DNA of 64,000 nucleotides from Prunella strophiata (lineage: Eukaryota; Chordata; Aves; Passeriformes; Prunellidae). Positions 25,424 through 36,162 of the stretch are shown here, piece after piece. Position 1 is the stretch's first letter; every line of letters begins with the position of its first letter. The stretch covers positions 87,411,309-87,475,308 of the forward strand of contig JAZBQD010000015.1 of assembly GCA_036583965.1 (NCBI GenBank), given 5' to 3'. The translations under genes were made by a program, and so were the position numbers. The notes under the pieces are model-generated. The model did no database searches. It had not been told where the DNA came from and saw nothing but the letters and a program-made list of their open reading frames with translations.

Positions 25424-25555
25424 CCTGCCTCAGTGGGCCTTATCTGTAAAAGAAGAATTAGTTATCTCTGCATTTCAAAGGAGTGTTGGAAGGATTAATT
25501 TGCTACGCTTTCTGTTGAATGTTTTGGAAAATGATAGATGCTAAGAAAGTATTAC
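25424..25555 (+). mobile_element. MIR-like SINE fragment
   Basis: The order of features matches the 3' half of MIR: 'cctcagtgggccttatctgt' then 'aaaagaag', followed by 'ggaaggattaatt', 'ttggaaaatgatagatgcta' and 'agtatta'. These correspond to the consensus 'cctcagtttcctcatctgtaaaatgg... gaggattaaatg... agtgctatata... attatta'. Divergence is heavy, as expected for an element this old, and the ends are approximate. Confidence 0.6.
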
Positions 25556-27550
25556 TCTTGTTTCTAAAAACAAAGCATTTTTGTTTTGTGATTTTTCTCT
25601 AAAATACCACATTTTTATGCTAGGAATATTTATATTGTGGATGTTTTTTTAAAAACAACATGCATTTAATTTGCCTCTGTGAAAATCTACATAATATGAA
25701 CTTTATTAATAAATTGCTCTAAGTATTACAGACAAAAGACTGAATTCAGAAACCCTCAGTATCTTACAGCCCCTGAAAAGCCTCATTATTTAGTGATACT
25801 TAAACTAATCTGCAGTAACTCTGTGTCATTAAAATTCTGCTAGGCATTCACATTATTTCTAGGGACTTTCGAAGTAGACAAGGTTTTGGATTTGTTGGTG
25901 TTTTGGCATTTTTTATGTGTTATACTGAGGAAAGAAAAAATCATTCGATAGACATGTTTCAGATGAGATGCAGCATTTAAAAATAAGTCTGTCTAGCAAA
26001 ACTAGAATAATGTATTGCTGTCTCTGTTTCACATTTACATTGTGCTTGACACAAGATAGCTTTGCCCACTTCCCACTTTGATAGGTCTTAAAGCTTTTTT
26101 ACATTTTTGATGAAATGAGATTTTTTTCATAATTACCATGCAGATACAAAAGACAGTTGGTTTGGACACACTGTACTGAGTTCAGTGAACCTGATGGAGC
26201 TGCACTGAGGACTGATGGCTACACAAAATGTTCAGACTTTCTATGTGGAGCACAGCACCACAACTTCATGGTTTCTTATGGAATCCCAGCTCCTCACATC
26301 ATGTGAACATGCTAGAATCACAGCTGTTTGATGAGGTTTATTTTTGAAGCACAGAAAGTAAGAAAATGGATCAACCACACTTAGCAAATCAAAGAACAGT
26401 TGCTCAGAATGTTCTTCCATATTTATTACTGGGTTTTAAATATTAAAATCTAAGATGTGGAGGTTTTTTTTGCACTGCACATGATGAAACTAGCAAGAGA
26501 AGGCATCTGATTCTTCAGTAAATGTTGATCCTCTTAGTGAGAGTCCATCATGCATTTCTAAGTTGTTCTTATATGCAACTAACCTGGGTCACAACCTAGA
26601 TGAGGCTGGAGACTGAAAAATTCATTTGAGGGGAGAACTCTTTATGGGATCAGACAAGCACAGGCTGTTCAAGATGAAACTGTGAGATGCTTTGTGTCAG
26701 GTCACCAAGGATGTTCATGAGATGACCATTAGGTGTTGCTTTGCTATCTTCAGAGAGTACTCAGTATCAGCAGTCCACTTGACTTGCTGCTTCCCGTTCA
26801 GCTAGTGATTTATAGGGGGTAACTGTGGTACACACTGCTGTCTTTTTCACAAGACAGGTAGCAGATTTTGATCCAGATCTCCATTGGATGGACTTTACTC
26901 TGGTTTTAAGCTCCCCTTTTTCTCTTTATTGTAAGGGTTTCTGTTGAAAAATTAAATACAAAGTTAAACAAGTACTATATGTCCCTTCCAGAGGTTAATA
27001 GTTTTAGGACAGTAAAATCACAGAAATCAGTATATTCTGTCAGCTTTCTGCTTTATGTCTTTTCATACATGTCAGTTTTCATTCAGATGAGAGTCCAATA
27101 CCAAATCCGTCCCATCACTGAATATCCACTGAGTTTTGGGACTCACACGTTAAAATATTCAGCAACCCAAGTGGACTTCAACAGCTTTTTTTTTTTTCTG
27201 TTTTTGTTGTGAATATTAATTTCCTGTAGTGCTCCCTGAATTGCTTTGCAAGGGATAAGTGGAATGGGTAAGGAAAGGGCAGCTTGCTGGAGAGACAAGT
27301 CTGTCAGCATGGTGTCATAGCCAAAGTGGAAAGGTTTTCAGAGAGAAGAAACATGCAGCAATCCCAAGAGACTGGCAGGCCTCTGCTTAATTGCTGTGTG
27401 CTGGGAGATCAGCCCACGTTTGTATCACTGTGCCCACAAAGATCACCAGCTCAGAATGAGAAAAAAACTCACATAAATGACAGGGCCAGGTATGCACCTG
27501 TCCTTCCAGTAGCTCTTTTTCCTGAGCTTATTTTCCAGTGCATAATATGA
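25556..27550. other. Noncoding DNA, no gene seen
   Basis: AT-rich sequence with short homopolymer runs, such as a T12 tract near 27,188-27,199. No exon, repeat family or RNA gene was recognised. Confidence 0.55.
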
Positions 27551-27978
27551 AACTGTTAGAGAGCATCCAAAGGAGGGCAGCAAGGAGGGTGAAGGGCCTT
27601 GAGGGGAAGCCATATGAGGAGCAGCTGAGGCCACTTGGTCTGTTCAGCCCGGAAAAGGGGAAATCTCATGAGGGGAAGAGGAGGGGCAAACACTGAGCTC
27701 TTCCCTGTGGTGCCTAGTGACAGGACCCAAGGGAATGGCCTGAAGTTGTGTCAGGGAAGGTTCAGGTTGAATATCAGGAAAAGGTTCTTCACGCAGAGGG
27801 TGGTTGGGCACTGGAACAGGCTCCTCAGGGAAGTGATCACAGCACCAAGCCTGACAGTTCAAGAAGCATTTGGACAGTGCCCTCTGTGTGATTCTTGGGG
27901 TGTCCTGTGCAGAGCCAGGAATTGGAGTTGATGATCTTTGTGGATCCCTTCCAACTCAGCATATTCTGTGATTCTATG
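27551..27978 (+). mobile_element. CR1 LINE 3' end, plus strand
   Basis: About 430 bp begins with 'agagcatccaaaggagggca' and ends in the CR1 tail 'tattctgtgattctatg'. It covers the C-terminus of ORF2 and the short 3' region. In the frame at 27,635-27,931 the blocks [20 protein letters not shown] and [10 protein letters not shown] are recognisable. It is severely 5'-truncated, which is typical of CR1, and it is the better preserved of the shorter copies. Confidence 0.92.
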
Positions 27979-30900
27979 CTGTCAGCCACCCCTCAGCTCC
28001 CTCCTCAGTGAGGACAGCAGTAAATAGTGATTGGGGAAGCACTGTGGAAAGCTGAAAGGTTTGTATTTGGAAGTGTTTCAGGCTGGATTCGATGAGAAGG
28101 AAAGTTTCAGAAGGACACATACCACAGACCTGAGTTGCCCATTCCCACTGTGGGTCTGCACACCTCTGTCAGTGCCCCTTCCAGTCAAGATTCTGGTATT
28201 TGGCTGTCTCTTTGCATGCATCAGTAATAGTCCTGACCACAAGGAGAATTACAAACAAGAGCTGTGCTACTTGACTGCAGAGACAAGGCTGCTGGTAGCT
28301 ATACATACTTGGTGTGGGGCATGAGGGAAGGGAGATGCTGGGAAAAAACAAGTAACAATTACACAAATCGGTTACATTACACTGTAAAATCAGTGAAGTG
28401 GTAAAAATGAAACTGGCTGCCTCACTACACAACTTGAAAGAAAAAAAAAAAACAATAAGCAAAAGTGTGATTAGGAAGGAAATATGACAGGCAATTTGTG
28501 AAAGAAGTTGGAAGTAATCTAGAAGCAGCTTATCAACTGAAGCAAGAAAGCATATCTGTTCCTGAGGATATAGGGGGCCCTAAGGAATATGCCTAACCGC
28601 ATGGAAAGCATCCACCAGAAATGGGGATCTTTTTGTTGCGCCTCACATTCCAGCACCACACCTGGCCATGCAGGTGGGACATCCAAGCCATTAGCTGCAG
28701 AGTCTCTCATTATGCATCACTTATATGCACCACAGCAATGAATGAAATGCTCCTTAAGCTTAGTCAAGGCAAAGAACCATATTGGGCTAGGTTTTAAATC
28801 AAGTGCAAATTCCATTGTTGATCCCACCATGACCAAGTCTGAGAGCTCTCTGTACTTCACTTGCATTTATAAATAACACCATTCTAGTGTTCTTGTGTCC
28901 TGCATGATGCTTTCCCAAACATTATGATGGAGCTGATCTAACCCAAAATCTCATATACAATTATTTGTATCAGATTCTGTTAAACCTTATGAAACTATGA
29001 AATGTTCTCCTTTGACCCTTGGAGAAGACTTGTATTGGACCTGAATTTGAATTTAAAATTTTCCACTATTTTGTTACTATTGAAACTGTTGCCCCCCCCC
29101 CCAAATCTGATACACTCTCATTCATACATACCCTCCTCTTCCCTGTGCCCATTTTCTTCTTGAGGGCATGTTGTAGCCTGTTTGCCTGCTTGTTTTGAAC
29201 TCCATGTACGGATGGGTTCCTCTCAAACTTAGGTGGGGTTTACATTACTCTGTATCTCATAGAGTTTTTCTGTGATGGAAAGCCCTGGGAGAGTGCACAC
29301 TGGGGAAGTTACAAGCTGCTACTTGCACAGAGATAGTAATTCCTTGTCATTATTTGGGTTCGTTAATCTCCCCACCTCATATGATTTCTGGATGAGCTTA
29401 GCATACTTTGAATCCTCCAATTATGCTGCTGCAGCCATGTGACTGCCTAGCTGAGTAATTCCCTGCAGGAGACAAAACTGCATGTAACAAAGCTCAACAA
29501 ACAGCATTCAAAATGTGAACAAGTCATGGTAGTATAAAATACCATGCCACTTTGCCTGAAATCTCCTACTGGTGCCACAGCTGTGTGGAGGCTGGATGTA
29601 TGGTAGCAGGCTTACTGATCTGCAGGAAGGAGCATGGGTGGGGAGGGAAGGCTAGCTAGACCTTTGGCTTGTTTCCTTATCACCCTCCTCAGAGATCTCA
29701 GTGAGGAGGCAGGATTCCCTACCTCGTGGAGGTAAGGAGCAGTTAGCCTTCTGCACACCAGGGAGCCCAAATGCATTCTGGCTGTTCTGCACTGGTGTAA
29801 GATAGAATGAGAAAGAGCAGTTGGCATCAAATATGCAGGCAATCTGCTGAAGACCTTCTTGATTTATAGGTAATATATGAGAGGAGGGGAAAGGGCAGAT
29901 AAAACCCAATTGTTCCCATTTTACAAAAAGCCTTGTGCTGTTTTCAGAACGGTTAATTGCATTGATTGTTCTGACCTCTGTATCTTCCTTTCATATGGGA
30001 GCTGGTCATTGAATTGCAACTTGTTTTTCGGCTGGCTGACGGCGGAGAAGGGGCTGTCTGGCACGGCAGGGCTGGATGGGTGTGTGTAGAGCGTGAGCGT
30101 TTTCAGAGCATGACACTTAGGAAGGCTATTGCTCAGCTGCCAAGAGCACAGCTGTTACAGAGCAAGGGAGGGAGCCTGGCAGCAGCCTTGTAATCAGGTA
30201 GGCAAACGTGCAAACCATATGCTTTTTCCTGCCTAATTTTATTGCAGCAAAGTGGCAGTGCTATTAGCAGGTAGTGTCTGGGTTCACCAAGTCCTCTTTT
30301 CTGTCAGGTGGGGTTGATGGGAGCAGCTGGGTGTGTTTGCCCAGAAGCTGGTATCTATGAATGAAGAGATCAATAGCTGCACTAAAAATCACTGAGCCAT
30401 CTGGGATTTACAGATAGAAGATTGACTTGCAAATCTTCCTGAAACTGAGATCTGCAGTAACTGCTGAATAACTGCACAAGCAGTGGAGGTGGTATAGAAA
30501 GTTATCTAGAAGACCTGAAATGGCCTAGTGGTACTTTTCTCAGCCCTCGGTCACAAAGGGTGAGAAAATGCTAAGGTAGGGGGAAAATACGTTCTGCTGC
30601 TATTTTTTTTTTATTTTAATCCTGTTGTGATTTTGAAGGTACTGCAAGATGACAGAAAATGCAGCTGTATTTTATCAATATCTGGTGGCTTCCAAAATCA
30701 GTGTCTGTACATCTGCATGAAAATAGGATAAACCTGTAACCAAGCAGGAGAGGGGGAGAAAGAGGTGGAGACAAAAGAAAAGGCTTGTTCAGAAAAGTGC
30801 CAGAGGATGCACTTGGAAATGGAGTTTAAACTTTGGGCCAGTTTTATGCTTATTCTGCGCTCTGTGGTTATGCAGAACTACAGCAGCTGTCAGGCTGCAA

Positions 30901-32322
30901 AGAGGAGCTAGGGACAAACTGAGACCTGAGAGTGGAAAGAAAATGTACAGAAAGAACTTCTTCTGTAGGTGAAGAAAGCCATGCATTCGTAGCAGAGACC
31001 AGTCATTTCTCTAGTACCTTTCAGCATGGATTTTGAGTATGGAATTAGTCTTCCATTGATTAGCAGGGATATTTGCCTGACTCACTTAACATAAAGAAAT
31101 TGAAGTATGGGAGGTGTCCTCTGGTGTTTTGGTTAAGCTGTTCTAAAACACAGCCAGGGAGAAAGAAGCTGTTTGCTGGCATGATGTGATTATAGACCTG
31201 CATCACAGTCAGGTGGATAGATATGTTCATGGCATGGAGCAAAGTGGGTATTCTGCCCTGTATACTTCTCTGCTGTCTTTTAAAGAGGACACAAACAGAT
31301 GTTGAAACTCAGCCATCCATGATGAAGCTAGACATCTAAAGACCTAAAGACATCTAAGCAGGGAAAATAGTAACATGTGGAGACTACAAAGGCTAAACAA
31401 CTCTGCTGATGTTGTAGATGTTTGGGAAAGAACTGGAAATGCAAACCAAACCTCCAGCATTTTATCCACTGACACATTCCAGTAAAGCAAAATAACAGTT
31501 TTTCTCCTTTTATTTTTTGTTTTTTTTTTTTTTTTTTTTTTCCTGGCAGGGCATGACCCATGACCTTAGGTTAGCCTAGATAGTTGCACTGTCCTGTGCT
31601 GTTCTAGTTTCTATTTAAGAAGCAGTTATAGTGTTTATTTTATGGTGTAGTTTGTGTAAACCTTACATCTAAGAGGGGAAGATTTTAGTAGTGGGTAATG
31701 TCATCTTTGTTATAAGTTTGTAAAATATGGTGCATGATTATTAGTCCTCCCTAATAGTAGTATTCCTAACTGTGCTACGTGTTCAGAGGTTTGTCAGTGC
31801 TAACAGCATTTGTCAAATCTTTTTCCTGAGTTTATTTCTCAATGGAAGCAACCACAGTAAAAAAGACTTCAGGTAAAACATTGATAAGTATAAGGCATCT
31901 CTCATGTCTGTAGTTGTCACTGGAATCATACAACAGATACAGTATTGTGACTTTAACTAGCAGCAATCTAATTCCACTGTCCTTGCTGATGTGCTAGCAG
32001 AGCTACACTTCCAGCATTGGCCTTCCTAAGAAGTGGAGCTGGGTCTTTGTAACTCATTTCTGCTGAGACTGAGATTTCTTTCTAACTCATTTCTGAGACT
32101 GCAGCCCTGCTTGTTCTGCTCCCAAAATACAGATCCATGGCCAGTTGACATTAAGAAGCAGTTTATCTTGTCTTGGGGTGCAGCTACAGGAGAATGTCTC
32201 TTCTCCTGGGACCTAGACCACTGAATGTTGTCTCTCTGCAGGGCAATCTCCCCAGGGGACACTCAAAGGTTGTAGTCATAATTTCTGTAATGCCATTGCT
32301 CCGTGATACTATAGGGGATATC
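27979..32322. other. Noncoding DNA with short homopolymers
   Basis: No exon was recognised. Simple tracts are A12 near 28,441-28,452, C11 at 29,092-29,102 and T22 at 31,520-31,541. A small CpG-containing patch sits at 30,028-30,095 ('cggctggctgacggcggaga') but is too short for an island. Confidence 0.55.
32317..32322. repeat. Target-site duplication, left copy (GATATC)
   Basis: GATATC immediately precedes the TGTC end of the LTR and is repeated exactly at 32,626-32,631 just after its other end. A 6-bp duplication is what class II (ERVK/alpha-like) retroviral integrases usually make. Confidence 0.88.
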
Positions 32323-32625
32323 TGTCACTGTGGCGCACAAACGACACAACGCGGACAGCAGCTTTTTGCAAGGTGTGAGAGAGTAAAAAGAGAGAAAGTT
32401 TATTGAATCTGACTCCATTTATAGTTTTCTGAAATCCCAGTGTCATTGGAGGGTGACAGTGCCACCTCCTCAATGCCACTGGACAACCCAACAGTCCATC
32501 AAGTTGCTCTTCCTCCATAGAGGAAGACAAAACAATAAGTTATTTACAAAAAGTGTGTGAGAAAGTTCTGCACAAGAATGTAAACATCAGAAGGCTTTAG
32601 GGAAACTTAAAAAATCAGGGCGACA
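32323..32625 (-). mobile_element. Endogenous retrovirus solo LTR, minus strand
   Basis: A 303-bp element has perfect inverted termini (TGTC...GACA) and is bracketed by GATATC duplications. Read on the minus strand, the order is that of a retroviral LTR promoter: a CCAAT box (32,445-32,449 on +), TATAAA (32,418-32,423), the poly(A) signal AATAAA (32,399-32,404), and a short U5 ending in CA at 32,323. The R region would be very short. No gag, pol or env sequence lies on either side, so it is a solo LTR left by LTR-LTR recombination. The matching 6-bp duplications suggest a class II (ERVK-like) family. I cannot name the family. Confidence 0.88.
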
Positions 32626-32631
32626 GATATC
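32626..32631. repeat. Target-site duplication, right copy (GATATC)
   Basis: Exact match to 32,317-32,322, directly abutting the GACA end of the LTR. The identity of both copies supports a clean insertion. Confidence 0.88.
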
Positions 32632-33339
32632 TGTGTAAAATATGTTCACAGCTATCAAGAAAGCTCACTAGATAATCCTGTATCACAGAATATCACTACA
32701 GTATCCTTCAAAGACATTGAAGAAAAAAAATATATAATTCAGATGACTTCTTACAAAATCTTCTCTGTGCTCTGCAATCTCAGGAGATCAGAAGTTGAAT
32801 GAACTGAAACTTCTTTCAGCATAGTTACTTATTTCTATGCATTATCTCCATGAGGGCAGTAAGAGTGGGGATTAGATAGGTAGGAAAGCACAGACCTATT
32901 AATTTTCATAAGGGGTGGTCAGTCTTACTGAAGATTAGACTTTTAATCTCTGTAGAAGTCATCATGGTTTATTGGATAAATGATCTGCAAATGAGAACTT
33001 CCCTGAGAAAACTGTATGTGATGGGTGACAAAGAAAATGGTCCAACACAATCTTTCATATGTTGATTAGAAGAAAAATTCTAGCTCAACAGTGAAGCTAG
33101 GATTTGATTTATCAAATTGAGAAACAGTCTCAAACTTTGTTATTTTAGTCTTGATTTTCAAGCAATAGACTGCAATAGGTATGTGAGTAAAGTCCAGATG
33201 CCTCAAACTTTCTAAGCCTACCACTCTCAGACAGTAGAACAGAAGGTGTCTGGCATTTTTAACAGCCTATGAAGCTGATAAAGGAGCAAATGTATCTGTT
33301 AGAAATTCTGTGGTTTATTAACCTGAGAGGGTAAAACAA

Positions 33340-33508
33340 GCAAAAAAAAACCCACAACAAACAAAACCAAATAAAACCGAAACAAACAAAAAACCCAAAG
33401 AAAACAAAACCAACCAAACAAAAAACCCAACAAAACCCCACAAACAAACAAACCCAAAAACAACCAAAAAGAATCACCACAAACAAACAAAAATCCCCAA
33501 AACCAACC
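33340..33508 (+). repeat. A/C-rich low-complexity tract, (AAAC)n-like
   Basis: About 170 bp of imperfect AAAC, AACCC and AAACAAAC units. It resembles the reverse complement of the T/G tract at 9,018-9,176. It carries no stops in some minus-strand frames, which explains the 152-codon open frame that crosses it. That frame's long F/G/W/C-rich stretch is low complexity and not a protein. Confidence 0.87.
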
Positions 33509-35726
33509 TGGAAAAATCTGTGCGAGGTTGTATTTCCAAAATACAATGACTAGGGGAAACACAGAATCCACATACAAGTGAAGTGCAGAGCAAACTGAAG
33601 CTGTAGCTGTGACTTTGACCACCATTGCAGTATTTCTGCCTCCAAGTAATTCTTGTTTCACACAATCTTGGTCTGATAGACCCATGGAAAATGTCAGTAA
33701 GAAATGGCAAAATGTACTTGGTTTTCTGGTTCTCTTAACCAGTTGACAGATCCACATTGATTCATAGTATAGGCAAACTAAGAAAATGCTGTAAACTTTT
33801 GGAAGTGCAGCTGTAGTGAAGAAACTGTTCTGTTTTCAGAAAGAGAGAGTATTTTTTAGGAGCATCACTAGTCTCTCTAAAAGAATTTAAGAGTTGTTTA
33901 AGAGTCGGTTTCCTCTTCCTCATGATAGATGCAAAGAATAAGAAAGAAAACCCACACTATGGAGTAAACAATATTCTTGCTTGAAAATAATTGTTGTCAC
34001 AGTTTGAGTTGTTTCAGGACAGTGAAATAGAAAAAAACTCCATGTGTTTGCTCAGAATTTAATCACTACCAAAATAAATTGTAGCATTATTCTCAAATTT
34101 TCATGCTATTTTTTCAAAGTTTTTGGGTTTTAGGAATATAAATTTGAGTTAGACAGCTTTTCCCAAAATTGTTTTCCAGTTTATCAAAATTCAGTTTTGA
34201 ATATACCGATACTACTTAGCACCAGAGGATAATTTAGATCAGAAGGGATTTCAGGATGTCAGGGCAGTCAATTCAGTGGTGTAATGTTAAAATGGTCCTT
34301 CATTCTGTAGCAGTTCAGTATAAGAGCAGGCAAAACTTTGAAAGATTCATATTGTGAGTCTTTTAAGCTGTAGAAGAGATTTGGGAGAGTCTGTGTGAGT
34401 AAGAACTTTATGTAAAAGCTTTCGGTTTCTGGTTTGGCATAAGTTTTCTTAAAATTATGCAATGGGAAACTCGGTTTTGCTGAGCACAGCAAGGCCAGGC
34501 ATTCCTGAAAACAACCCCCCCAAAATATTGCACCTATTCCAGATGTGATGGTAGTCTGGGCTTCAAGCCCACCACATATTTTCTGTGGTGTGTTTTGCCC
34601 TCAGCTGTGACTCTTCAGATGTGGACCTAACCAAAATGGTTTGAAGCATTTGTTTTTTTCATTTTGTCAATTTATATATATTTAGAAACATATTGGGAAA
34701 ACACTTAAAAAGCAAAAATGCTTCAATATCCTACTGGGAAATCATGATCAGGAGAATCCCTCTGAGTGTGCCTGGATTTGATATCAAGTCAGAACCTTTT
34801 CAAGAATGAAAGGAGTCTGCTTTTGGAGTCAGCGCAATTACACAAAGGATGAATCTGTCTCCCTTTGTACCTTTCCCACCTTTTGCTTAATGTGGTGCAG
34901 TGAACTAAAACTTGAAACTTGTAGAGCACCATTTTCACTGATAGGAATATCTGCTGATTAATCAGGCTGCAGTACTTAACGTTAAATCTTGCTTACTATA
35001 ATTGACTGTTATGTCATGCTAATGGGATTTCTTTTAGTTTTACTGCCTGCATGCTGCTGATCTAGACAGCTAAGAATTTTGTATTATTTTATGTTCACCT
35101 ATGCCGTACTGGCTATTTTGCCTTTTTTTTTTTTTTTTTCTGGGGGGAGGGCAGGGGCAGAGGGACCAGTAGATTACTTCTCTGCTAAGTATTTTGTCTC
35201 TATATGAAACAAGTGAATAGGTGTGTGCTTAAGCAGTATGAGTCTTCTGAGCCATCTTTATTTTAACTTTTAGAAACCTGAACAGAAGCTGAAAATAGTG
35301 CTGTATCTTCATTAAATATCCAAAATAAAAAATTACCAAGAATAAGCATGGGAAGTGGAGGGGGGGAAGGAATTAAATAAAGAAGCAATGGCTTTTCTCC
35401 TTTCATTTCTGCAACTCTAAGCAGTTACAGAGTAGAGTGAAAAGATCTAAATGATGTAACTAGCCAAATGTACTTTTTCTGTTTCCCAAAGGCAAAGCAA
35501 ATCTACTCATTGGAGACCCGACCCAGATGAAAGTTATGTCTCCTGGGGAAAACTTTGGTTCTTGAAATGAGCATTGAAAGAAAGTTGGTGGGATCAGTTA
35601 GCATTGAGAGGCCAGTCCACTCTACTGCTGTGCCCGAGCTGTGACCACACATACTTTAAATGTACCTGTTTTGCTCTAGTTCTTCATGGACATGGCATAA
35701 CTGCTTATACTGTATAACCAGTACAA
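33509..35726. other. Noncoding DNA, no gene seen
   Basis: Contains a T17 run at 35,123-35,139 followed by a G-rich patch. Otherwise AT-rich with no recognisable exon, RNA or transposon. Confidence 0.55.
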
Positions 35727-36162
35727 GCTGGTTGGAGGGTGTGGAGAGGGAGTCATATGTGGAGCAGCTGAGGGAGCTGGTGTTTAGCCTCAAGAAAAGA
35801 AGACTCAGAGAAGACTTTATCACTCTCTACAACTGCCTGAAAGGAGGGTGTGGCCAGGTGGGGGATTAGTCTCTTCTCCCAGGCAGCCAGCAACAGGACA
35901 AGATACAACCTTGTGTTGTGCCAGGAGAGGTTTAGGTTGGACATCAAGAAGAATATCTTCACTGAAATGCTGGTAAAGCATTGAAGCAGACTGCCCAGGG
36001 AAGTGGTGGAATCACTGAACTGCCCAGGGAAGTGGTGGAAGTGTTTGAGAAATGACTGGACATGACACTGACTGCTATGAATTAGTTGCCATGGTGGATG
36101 TTTGGTCATAGTTGGACTTTATCTTGGAGGTCTTTTCAAACCTTAATGCTTCTATGATTCAG
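35727..36162 (+). mobile_element. CR1 LINE 3' end, plus strand
   Basis: About 435 bp from 'gctggttggagggtgtggag' to the tail 'gcttctatgattc'. The ORF2 C-terminus is readable as SYVEQLRELVFSLKKRRLRE and then LYNCLKGGCGQVGD, before the frame stops at about 35,869. It holds a private 29-bp-period duplication: CTGCCCAGGGAAGTGGTGGA occurs at 35,991-36,010 and again at 36,020-36,039. The copy is 5'-truncated and immobile. Confidence 0.9.

Noticed and set aside
33299..33757. 152-codon minus-strand open frame
   Set aside because: It runs through the AAAC-rich tract. The apparent protein is a low-complexity string of F, G, W, L and C created by the repeat.
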